From CAVZLD01 sp964522605 (GTDB lineage: Bacteria > Planctomycetota > Planctomycetia > Pirellulales > Pirellulaceae), in NCBI GenBank assembly GCA_964522605.1, contig CAZFWV010000111.1:1-18697 (forward strand): DNA of 18,697 nucleotides, read 5' to 3'. Position 1 is the first letter of the stretch. Each line of letters starts with the position of its first letter. Below the pieces are notes generated by a model that searched no databases, had not been told where the DNA came from, and saw nothing but the letters and a program-made list of their open reading frames with translations. Positions 1-6,161 of the stretch are shown here, in pieces. The position numbers were made by a program, and so were the translations under genes.

Positions 1-99
1 CCGAAACGGGGCGAGGGGAGCCAGAGTGGATCGGGTCGGCTACGGACGAGCCTGTAAGACTTTCAACAGCCCAGCCTCGCCCTCCCAGTCTTGAAACTG
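1..99. repeat. Left copy of a dispersed inverted repeat, lacking its central hairpin
   Basis: Positions 1-74 match the reverse complement of 18589-18662, and 75-99 match the reverse complement of 18510-18534. By hand I count about 8 mismatches over 99 aligned positions; the first 34 are identical. The right copy has 54 extra bases (18535-18588) that form most of a large stem-loop; they are absent here. The match runs up to base 1, so the repeat probably continues outside the window. It has no coding potential. Whether it is a MITE-like element or a REP-like intergenic sequence cannot be told from two copies. Confidence 0.85.
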
Positions 100-865
100 C
101 CTCTATTTTCGAGATGAGTTAGGGCGCAACAGCCCGGCGTCAGAACGGAACTTGACGGCTCGTAGACGCTGTCGCTGCTAGCCGGCGGAGGCTGGCGTTG
201 TGACGGGCGGGAGCATCCCGTATACTCCGGCCGACTGAGTCACCCCGGTCCTGCGGCCGGTGGCGGTTTTGACGTTCAGTTTAAGCAGCGACTGTGAACC
301 GGTTGTCGGAAGGAAACGTATAGGCAAAAGACAACATTTTCGCCGGGGAGTAGGTTTCCCGGTGACCACGGAGGAAAAGGAGATTCGTTGTCGTCGAACC
401 TTGTCGAGCCCGTTGTGGCGAATGCTCACCCACAACCTCACCGCGATTCGCTATAGGCACTACATTTGCGGAGAAATGTGATAACGGTACAAGGAGGTCG
501 GAGCAAAGTTTTCTCGACGTCGATGCATGCAGTGGTCGATATCGAAACCTGCTTTTACTCTCGTCCTCGCGAATGTCACTTCTCACGCACGGAAAGCTGC
601 CCTGGACACGGATCGCGAACGAGCCTGCCGAGATGTTGCCAGGCCGGTGAAACCGGTCAGAATGGATCATTCGGCGGCGTGGATCGCAAGTCGTAGAACC
701 AGAAGATGCCCATCGGATGGTCTTGACGAATGCGAGTGGTAAATGTGGGTCCGGCGGGAAGCAGCGCCGATCACCCGGAGTTGGGTGACGGAGCGGCGAC
801 TCGCAACGCTCAAGCGGGAGACGCCAACGAGCATGTTCAATTGCCTATTTGGGGAGAGACTCGCG
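100..865. other. Long intergenic region without a recognisable gene
   Basis: None of the open frames here has plausible protein composition or a ribosome binding site. Two local hairpins are visible: GTTGTGG/CCACAAC at 412-418 and 430-436 (11-nt loop), and GGCCGGT/ACCGGTC at 642-648 and 652-658 with a GAA loop (one G-T pair). A looser GTTGTC/GACAAC pair lies at 302-307 and 330-335. I find no match by eye to RNase P RNA, tmRNA, SRP RNA or tRNA signatures. It may hold the promoter and leader of the flgM-like gene, or a degraded gene, but nothing supports a firm call. Confidence 0.5.
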
Positions 866-1144
866 ATGGAAATCTATGGTCCTGGTTATCTTGACGGTCC
901 TCAGTCGATTCAGGCTCCGCACCGGGCGAAAGCGGTCGAGCCCCAGCAGTCGGCGGACGGATTGCACGGTCCCGATAGCGTGGACTTGTCGCCGGAGGCG
1001 GAAATCGTGGGGCGCGTGCAGGATGTGCCCGATCTTCGCACCGATCGGATTGCCCAGATTCGAGCGGAGATCGCGGCCGGGACGTACGAGACGGAGGCGA
1101 AACTGGAGGTCGCCGTGGGCCGCCTGTTGGACGAGATCGGATAG
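866..1144 (+). CDS. FlgM-like anti-sigma-28 factor family protein
   Basis: The 92-residue product ends with the FlgM signature: residues about 56-92 (DLRTDRIAQIRAEIAAGTYE followed by a short acidic/leucine helix ending LLDEIG) correspond to the sigma-28 binding helices of FlgM. The N-terminus MEIYGPGYLDGPQSIQAPHR is a segment I recognise from planctomycete FlgM-like proteins and is not part of enterobacterial FlgM. I chose the ATG at 866 because this conserved start begins there and a purine-rich GGGGAGAG (851-858) precedes it; the frame is open upstream to 743, but that part looks random. In flagellated bacteria FlgM holds sigma-28 inactive until the hook is finished. No flagellar or sigma gene is nearby, so its partner is unknown. 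Family assignment is fairly sure; function in this organism is inferred. Confidence 0.8.
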   Translation: MEIYGPGYLDGPQSIQAPHRAKAVEPQQSADGLHGPDSVDLSPEAEIVGRVQDVPDLRTDRIAQIRAEIAAGTYETEAKLEVAVGRLLDEIG

Positions 1145-1489
1145 ACCCACAGGGCGTCCGTTGGCGGCGCGTTCTTTCTCTTGGCCCGATCGCTGTGCGA
1201 TACCCAAGGTCGCCCGGATGACGGGCGAAGGAGCGCGGCGAGCGAACAATGCAGCGTTCTTGGGGAACTCCGACGGAGAATTGGCGAGTGAGTCGGCACG
1301 TGCCGCCGCTTGATGCGCGGCGGGCTCGGGCTACAATCGACGAACACGAGGACAACGGACGAACGGCAACCGGTGCCTTGGGTCGTGGTCTCGGAGGCAC
1401 GACCTCGGAAATGAGTTCTCCCTGGATGGATCCCGCCCGTTCGTACCCTCGCGGCCCGAGGGCCGCTTCGCGTTCCGGCACTCTTCGAA
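1145..1489. other. Intergenic region with fur leader and hairpins
   Basis: About 345 bases separate the flgM-like and fur-like genes. The first half shows nothing distinctive. The second half holds a candidate promoter (1310-1337) and two inverted repeats. One is GGTCGTG/CACGACC at 1381-1387 and 1398-1404 with a 10-nt loop. The other is GCGGCC/GGCCGC at 1451-1456 and 1461-1466 around CGAG, 23 bases before the fur start. Confidence 0.5.
1310..1337 (+). promoter_or_regulatory. Candidate sigma-70-type promoter for the fur-family gene
   Basis: TTGATG (1310-1315) and TACAAT (1332-1337) are separated by 16 bases. TACAAT matches the -10 consensus at five of six positions and TTGATG matches the -35 consensus at four. 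If used, transcription would begin near 1344 and give a leader of roughly 145 bases containing both hairpins. Prediction by eye only. Confidence 0.45.
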
Positions 1490-1987
1490 ATGGCTGATTA
1501 CTCACTGGGAACGGTTGAAGTTTCCCTCTCCCCGATGGAGCGGTTCGAAGAGTATCTCCAGAGCCGGGGCAAACGTGTGACGCAGCAAAGACGCGTCCTG
1601 GTAAACCACGTATTCAGCCGACATGAGCATTTCGATGCGGATGACCTCATTGATGAGGTGGCCCGGTTGCCGGGTCAGCCGCGTGTGAGTCGTCCCACCG
1701 TCTATCGGACACTTCGGGAATTGGTCGACGCCGGCCTCCTAAGGCAGATGAATCTTGGGGGAAGAGCTGTCTACGAGCACGACTACGGATATCCCCAGCA
1801 CGATCATCTACATTGTCAGAAATGCAATCAGTTGATTGAGTTTCGCAGCGAAGAACTACAAAAGCTGCGTGACGCAGTTGCCCGACAGCATCAGTTTCGC
1901 GTGACGGGGCACCGCCTGATCATTACGGGGATCTGTCAAGCTTGTGCGCGAACACGCCGACGCAAGCGGCCGTTGGACCTGGTTTGA
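1490..1987 (+). CDS. Fur-family metal- or peroxide-responsive transcriptional regulator
   Basis: The 165-residue protein has the Fur layout: an N-terminal winged helix (about 16-95) with recognition helix RVSRPTVYRTLRELVDAG near 65-82, then a dimerisation domain. Metal ligands are visible: H45 and H47 in the HEHFDADDL segment, E97/H98, H104-D-H106-L-H108, and two structural-zinc pairs, C109-Q-K-C112 and C149-Q-A-C152. Fur-type proteins bind DNA as metal-loaded dimers and repress iron, zinc or peroxide-response genes; which metal applies cannot be read reliably from the sequence. The ATG at 1490 gives a slightly long N-terminus; the ATG at 1535 (MERFEEYLQ) would give 150 residues and fit the family equally well. 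Neither has a convincing Shine-Dalgarno sequence. It stands alone, with a possible structured leader upstream. The C-terminal tail (RTRRRKRP) is unusually basic. Confidence 0.9.
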   Translation: MADYSLGTVEVSLSPMERFEEYLQSRGKRVTQQRRVLVNHVFSRHEHFDADDLIDEVARLPGQPRVSRPTVYRTLRELVDAGLLRQMNLGGRAVYEHDYGYPQHDHLHCQKCNQLIEFRSEELQKLRDAVARQHQFRVTGHRLIITGICQACARTRRRKRPLDLV

Positions 1988-2141
1988 GTGAGGCTGGTAC
2001 CCACAAGACCCGTGCGATCATCCCGTCGCCTGGGAAGGAGTTCGAGTGGTCGGAGCGGAATCTGGGCGGGTGCCGTGGCACGCGATTCGGCCGAAGGCCG
2101 CTCTGAGATTTGGGTCTCTGGATCCCTGAGAGAGGTCCACC

Positions 2142-2474
2142 ATGTCCAGTCTGATTGCGATCCTCGTGGTGGTCGCTGCTCTAGGAATGCTGATTGGATA
2201 CCAATTGGGGTTCTCAGCGGGACAGAAAGTTGGCTACGACCGCGGGCATCACGAGGGGAAGCACGCAGGTTCAGTTCGTGCGTTTGCCGTGGGTTACGAT
2301 CGAGGGCGACATGATCGGGAGGTAAAGCAGCGGGAGGAGTCGGACGAACCGGCTGGACCACGCTTCCGAAGCCCACCCCTGGTTGGTCTGGTCCTGCTGG
2401 TTGGATGCCTGTTGGCGCTTCTGTTGGTCCTGCGGGGGGGCGGCGTCGATTTTCCGTCTTTGTGGAATCGCTGA
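2142..2474 (+). CDS. Small two-span membrane protein with a ten-glycine G-x3 repeat
   Basis: This 110-residue protein has a hydrophobic N-terminal segment (about 3-24) and a second near the C-terminus (about 79-97), joined by a charged, histidine- and arginine-rich stretch. Glycine falls at residues 15, 19, 23, 27, 31, 35, 39, 43, 51 and 55, a strict every-fourth-residue pattern with alanine at 47 filling the only gap. The motif GYDRGHH (31-37) recurs as GYDRGRH (51-57). The repeat begins inside the first membrane helix and continues about 30 residues beyond it. GAGAGGT lies just upstream of the ATG. Extended G-x3 runs are known in eukaryotic Yae1/Lto1 and, more weakly, in FliH/YscL; in both, they drive helix packing. 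I do not recognise a named bacterial family, and I infer only a membrane-anchored, helix-packing role. It lies 154 bases after fur and 109 bases before the pilin gene. Confidence 0.75.
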   Translation: MSSLIAILVVVAALGMLIGYQLGFSAGQKVGYDRGHHEGKHAGSVRAFAVGYDRGRHDREVKQREESDEPAGPRFRSPPLVGLVLLVGCLLALLLVLRGGGVDFPSLWNR

Positions 2475-2583
2475 TGCGACTTCCTGCCGCACTCGGGCCG
2501 GATCAATGATAGGGTTGATCAGCGAGGGTGTGATCTCGCTCAGAGAAAAGTACTCGATTGACCACTTCAACTAGGCGTGCACC

Positions 2584-2775
2584 ATGATAAAACGGCTCCT
2601 CAGATTGTTCCACGACGATGAGGCTGCGACGGCCGTTGAATACTCGGTCATGTTGGCCCTGATTTTGATGGGTGTGATCGCAGCCATCGGAGTGGTCGGG
2701 TCAGAAACGGGTGGCCTTTGGGGCGGAATTGACGACGACCTAAGTGCTACGCGATTTGGCAGCCCCGGTGGGTAG
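2584..2775 (+). CDS. Flp-type (type IVb) pilin
   Basis: The 63-residue product is a typical Flp pilin: a short basic, acidic-ended leader (MIKRLLRLFHDDEA), the processing motif ATAVEY, then one hydrophobic helix (about 21-44) and a short polar tail. Cleavage by a prepilin peptidase would fall between A14 and A15, leaving E19 at position +5 and Y20 at +6 as in other Flp pilins. The -1 residue is alanine where most family members have glycine. Flp subunits assemble into Tad pili for adhesion. No tad, rcp or prepilin-peptidase gene occurs in the window, so assembly would rely on genes elsewhere. The ribosome binding site is weak. An intrinsic terminator follows 38 bases after the stop, suggesting a short transcript. 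Confidence 0.85.
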   Translation: MIKRLLRLFHDDEAATAVEYSVMLALILMGVIAAIGVVGSETGGLWGGIDDDLSATRFGSPGG

Positions 2776-2813
2776 TTCCGGCCGAGGCCCGAGCAACATT
2801 TTCGATCTCCCAC

Positions 2814-2850
2814 GAGGACCAGGTGATTCATCCATCGGGTCCTCTTTTTT
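2814..2850 (+). terminator. Intrinsic terminator after the Flp pilin gene
   Basis: A perfect 7-bp stem, GAGGACC (2814-2820) with GGTCCTC (2838-2844), is followed at once by six T residues (2845-2850). The loop is 17 bases. The T-run lies on the plus strand, so it stops rightward transcription from flp before it meets the convergent oxidoreductase gene that ends at 2956. Confidence 0.85.
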
Positions 2851-2955
2851 GTTGTCGGCGGATCGTCGCGGGTTTGCTTCGCAGTTGCCCCGCGGTCTCT
2901 GCGCCCGAATCGTCCGGTTGGAGGAAGCGCCTGTCGATACGGCAGCTCGCTGGAA

Positions 2956-4098
2956 TCAGATCGACTCTGCCGGCATGCGATTCTTGGCGGGCAAATGGCG
3001 AACGGAGCCCGGTCGCACCGGTCGATTCTCGTCGGCGCTCACTAACGCGGCGAAGCAGAGTGCCAGGCTCTGCAGGTTCTTCCGTCCGGAATTCGTTGGC
3101 TCGCGACGTTCCTCGATCGAACAGAGCAACTCACCCATCGTCCCCTGGAAGCCGTTCTCGAACCAACATCCTTGCAGGTCGGGCTCCGCGGCTCCGGCGG
3201 AAGTCCAGAGTTGGACTCGCTGTTCATTCAGGCCCGGACCGAATGCGCGCAGCGTGCCGTCGCGGCCGACAACGGTCGTCCGATCCTCCTGCCCCCACGT
3301 CACATGGGCATTCATCAACAGGCGAACCTGGGCGTCCTCGTAGTCGATCACTGCTTCGGCCAAGAATGGAGCAAGGATTCGCTGATAGTTCATCCGACGG
3401 ACGCTGGCGAAGACTTGTTGCGGGGTTCGATCCTCCAGAAGTGCTCTTGTGATGTCGAACCAGTGAATGCCGAAGTCATACAACAACAGGTGGTGAATCC
3501 GCTCGAACGGAGTCCCTTCGGTCCACGTGTGATCGAAATGCAGCGTAAAGTCGATCGACGACAACGGGCCCACCACACCGTGGCGAACGGCCTGTCGCAG
3601 ATAGCTGAAGTGGGGGGCCCATTGTCCATTCTGGTTGACTGCCAAGTGAACGCCTTTTGCGTCCGCGAGGGCGACGAGCCGCTCGCCCTGATCCAGATCG
3701 ATGACAAACGGTTTCTGGCTCAAGACGTGTCGTCGGGCTTCCAGGCATGCCTCGATAATTGCGACGCGATCCTCCGGATGGGTGGCCACGTCCACGACTT
3801 CGACGTCGTCATGCCGCAGCAATTCACGATAATCCGTGATGACGGTGGCGTCGGGATAGAACTCCGCACGCCGCTGTTCCGCGCGTTCTCGACACAAATC
3901 GCAGAGCACGGCCACGTCGAGCCCCAGCTGTTGATAAGCTCGCAACTGGTATTCCGAAATTCCGCCGGCGCCGATCAGACCAATTCTCGGTCGATAGTCG
4001 CGAGGGCGTGGCGGCTGATACGGTAAGTCGGGTGCCTCAACTCGTTGGGAATCGGGAATCCGGCTTAATCCATAGGCGGGTTCGGCGGCATCCGTCAT
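2956..4098 (-). CDS. Gfo/Idh/MocA family oxidoreductase (canonical NAD(P)-binding type)
   Basis: The 380-residue protein carries an N-terminal Rossmann domain with glycine motif GLIGAGGIS (40-48) and an acidic D67 ending the second strand. It has the family's lysine motif as QKP (128-130) in place of EKP, and the catalytic D-x3-H signature in LLYDFGIHWFD (D208, H212). These features place it among NAD(P)-dependent dehydrogenases of sugars, inositols or their derivatives; the substrate is not identifiable. I chose the ATG at 4098 because the planctomycete-like N-terminus MTDAAEPAYGLSRIPDSQRV starts there and GGGAG lies 8 bases upstream. The frame continues to 4335 but that extension overlaps the upstream gene and looks non-coding. 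It follows another family member by 95 bases on the same strand, so the two are probably co-transcribed and may act on related substrates. Confidence 0.9.
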   Translation of the reverse strand: MTDAAEPAYGLSRIPDSQRVEAPDLPYQPPRPRDYRPRIGLIGAGGISEYQLRAYQQLGLDVAVLCDLCRERAEQRRAEFYPDATVITDYRELLRHDDVEVVDVATHPEDRVAIIEACLEARRHVLSQKPFVIDLDQGERLVALADAKGVHLAVNQNGQWAPHFSYLRQAVRHGVVGPLSSIDFTLHFDHTWTEGTPFERIHHLLLYDFGIHWFDITRALLEDRTPQQVFASVRRMNYQRILAPFLAEAVIDYEDAQVRLLMNAHVTWGQEDRTTVVGRDGTLRAFGPGLNEQRVQLWTSAGAAEPDLQGCWFENGFQGTMGELLCSIEERREPTNSGRKNLQSLALCFAALVSADENRPVRPGSVRHLPAKNRMPAESI

Positions 4099-4193
4099 CC
4101 AGAAAACTCCCTGCGCTGCTAACGGTGAAAATGGTGTTCTTTCGGCGAGAAATCGAGTGAGGATTGGAATGGCGTTCTGCCAGGATCGATCGA

Positions 4194-5282
4194 TCAAGCC
4201 GTACGGTCGTCTCCGATCAGTGGCAAAGCGCACCCTTGCTGAGCACTCTGATAGGCCGTGTCCACAATCTGCTGGCCAATTCGGCTCACGGCAGGAGACA
4301 GTGGGCCGTCGACGGGCTGTCCGGACTCGAGGCAATGCAGCATATACTGCACGGGGTTTGCGGTCGGGGGAACCAAGGAGTCGACAGGCAGTTGTTGACC
4401 CGCGGGGCAGTCGCGCGTTTGGATTTGGATCGTCGCTTCAAAATCGTAACTGCTGATCGTCCCTTCCGTGCCGCAAATGACGAAGCCGCATTTCGGTTGC
4501 GGCTGATGCGTCCACGGATCCGAGAAGGTCCCCCATCGAGTCTCGAATTTGGACAGCCCCACATCGTATCGTGCGATGGTGATACTGTGCTCGTCCACTT
4601 CCAGGCCCGCGGGCTGGTCGACCATACAAACCACCTCGCTCGGTTTCCGATTGCCATGGTACCAGGTTGCCAGGGTCGTGCCGTATCCAAGATAGTCAAG
4701 CAGGGATCCGCCTCCGGCAGCACGGCGATAGAACCAACTCGCCTCTTTCTCCTCGGCAGATGGCTCTCGTTCGATCTTGTCGGCGCCATGCCAAAGGGGG
4801 CCACGATTGCCATCGTAGTAGTGCACTTCGCGAATGTCTCCGATGCGACCTTCAGCCACGCAGCGGTGTGCCGTCGCGTGTGTCGGGTACCAGCGGAGCG
4901 GCCAATTGATGGCCAGCTGGCGTCCTGTGGACTGGAGTGCGCGCGTCATCCGATCCGCATCCTGCAGCGTGGCCGCAAAGGGCTTTTCGATCAGCACATC
5001 GACGCCGAAGGGGGCGACGCGCTCGGTCCAGATCGCATGTTCTGCCGTGGCCGGACAAAGGATCACGAGGTCAGGGGCGGTTTTCTCCAGACATTGCTGG
5101 TGGTCGGTGAAAACACGCTCCGCCGGAATCTGGAAATTCGTGATGGCTTGCTGCATGCGCGACGGATGCTCGTCGCAGATCCCGACAATCTCCGCCTCGG
5201 GGTGCTCCCAGACCATCCTCAGCAAGTCCCCCATGTGGAAATGGTCAAAGTTGACCGCGGCAACGCGCCACCGTTTCTTCAT
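4194..5282 (-). CDS. Gfo/Idh/MocA family oxidoreductase with degenerate dinucleotide motif
   Basis: This 362-residue protein matches the family by its Rossmann-like N-terminus, the EKP motif (E99-K100-P101) and the segment AAGGGSLLDYLGYGTTL (188-204). Two details differ from the norm. The usual GxGxxG loop is replaced by VNFDHFHMGD (10-19). The position of the usual catalytic histidine after GGG-x3-D is tyrosine (D196, Y200), as in glucose-fructose oxidoreductase-like members. A GTGAGGAA stretch lies just before the ATG at 5282. I recall closely similar NFDH-type N-termini in planctomycete homologues, so this is probably a real subfamily and not decay. Substrate and cofactor are unknown; a tightly held or altered cofactor is possible. 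It sits between the 99-residue unknown gene and a canonical family member, likely in one operon. Confidence 0.88.
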   Translation of the reverse strand: MKKRWRVAAVNFDHFHMGDLLRMVWEHPEAEIVGICDEHPSRMQQAITNFQIPAERVFTDHQQCLEKTAPDLVILCPATAEHAIWTERVAPFGVDVLIEKPFAATLQDADRMTRALQSTGRQLAINWPLRWYPTHATAHRCVAEGRIGDIREVHYYDGNRGPLWHGADKIEREPSAEEKEASWFYRRAAGGGSLLDYLGYGTTLATWYHGNRKPSEVVCMVDQPAGLEVDEHSITIARYDVGLSKFETRWGTFSDPWTHQPQPKCGFVICGTEGTISSYDFEATIQIQTRDCPAGQQLPVDSLVPPTANPVQYMLHCLESGQPVDGPLSPAVSRIGQQIVDTAYQSAQQGCALPLIGDDRTA

Positions 5283-5358
5283 GGCATTTCCTCACTTCCG
5301 GCCTTTTGAGCGTCTGCGGTGTGAGCGACGATCGACGAGAATCGAATGGGCACGACGG

Positions 5359-5658
5359 TTAGCTCGCCGGCGCCGTTGATTCCTTGATGACCATTCCCTG
5401 AGGATCCATCACGCCGACGCGTGTGCCCGATGCCAATCGCAAGGCTTCCCGCACGCCGTCCTTGTTGGTCAAGGCGACATAGACCTTGCCGGGCGCCTCG
5501 CGGAGTCGCTCAATTCCCTCCTGCACCGTGGCTGTGGTTTCGACTTCGATCGTGAATTCTTCGGTTTGAATATCAAAACCGGGTCCTGGGTTGTAGCGGG
5601 TCCCTAGACGCTGCGCAATTCGATTCGCTGTTGCGGTGTGTGCCTTGTTGTCTGTCAT
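5359..5658 (-). CDS. Conserved-looking 99-residue protein of unknown function
   Basis: The product has no signal peptide or membrane span. A helical N-terminus (HTATANRIAQRLG, 7-19) is followed by GPGFDI (25-30), the strand FTIEVET (35-41), a helix (TVQEGIERLRE, 44-54), the strand KVYVALT (58-64), another helix (67-77) and a final strand pair (TRVGVMD, 79-85). This order, with D29 and E38/E40 on adjacent strands, resembles the core of PD-(D/E)XK nuclease-like folds, but the usual lysine is absent, so this is only an inference. I have the impression of planctomycete homologues but cannot name a family. The start is the ATG at 5658 with GGAGGGAG about 10 bases upstream. It lies 76 bases before the two oxidoreductase genes on the same strand and probably leads their transcript. 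Confidence 0.75.
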   Translation of the reverse strand: MTDNKAHTATANRIAQRLGTRYNPGPGFDIQTEEFTIEVETTATVQEGIERLREAPGKVYVALTNKDGVREALRLASGTRVGVMDPQGMVIKESTAPAS

Positions 5659-6161
5659 GGACTTCTTTGCTCCCTCCCTCGGCGCGGCGGCCCGAGAGAA
5701 GTCTGTCTTCTCGAGAGGAATTCGAGCGACCCGCGAAAGCGACTGGTGACACGGGGCGCGGGAAGCCCCTTGCTTGGGGCGCTGTCAGGTTGCGGCGTAG
5801 CCAAGCCATCCTCGTTGCACGGAGAAGCCGTTGCCGATCGCATCACGTTGGCACAAGCGACCCGAGACGTGATCCACTCGGCTTTCCTTCGTTGCTGGAT
5901 TTGTTTCTGTCGATCGTTGCGCGGGCATTGGGCCAGGACAAGCGACCGACGCCCGCGACTTCCGGCGCGCCCCTCGATCGAGAGACGCGGGCGACGGGAC
6001 CCTGAATAGTGTCAGCCCGGAGGGAGCCCCACGTCAAGAACTCTTTTCCGCGGATTACGGGCTGGTTCGGTTCAATCTCTCACTGCCATTTTCTGAAATT
6101 CGTCAAGGCAGGCCAGAATGTGAGGCATGCGTCACGAAATCTGGATCGAGGGTGAGGCAAC
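5659..6161. other. Divergent intergenic region between the unknown minus-strand gene and comEC
   Basis: About 500 bases should hold promoters for both directions. I see no convincing -35/-10 pair for either. A short hairpin GAGAAG/CTTCTC (5696-5701 and 5707-5712, 5-nt loop) lies in the presumed leader of the minus-strand gene. Open frames inside are short and lack start signals or plausible composition. Confidence 0.45.

Noticed and set aside
281..670. A 129-codon minus-strand frame in the left intergenic region
   Set aside because: No start signal, no domain, and random-looking composition.
780..865. Possible sigma-28 promoter before the flgM-like gene
   Set aside because: TCAAGCGG and GCCAACGA vaguely resemble the hexamers, but their spacing is far too short.
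1338..1489. A Fur box controlling the fur-family gene itself
   Set aside because: No AT-rich inverted repeat of Fur-box type is present; the palindromes seen are GC-rich and look like RNA hairpins.
837..1505. A 222-codon minus-strand frame opposite the FlgM-like gene
   Set aside because: Arginine/proline-rich low-quality composition typical of a shadow frame; FlgM signature lies on the other strand.
4164..5309. A 381-codon plus-strand frame over the upstream oxidoreductase gene
   Set aside because: The minus-strand product has clear Gfo/Idh/MocA motifs and a good ribosome binding site; the plus-strand product has neither.
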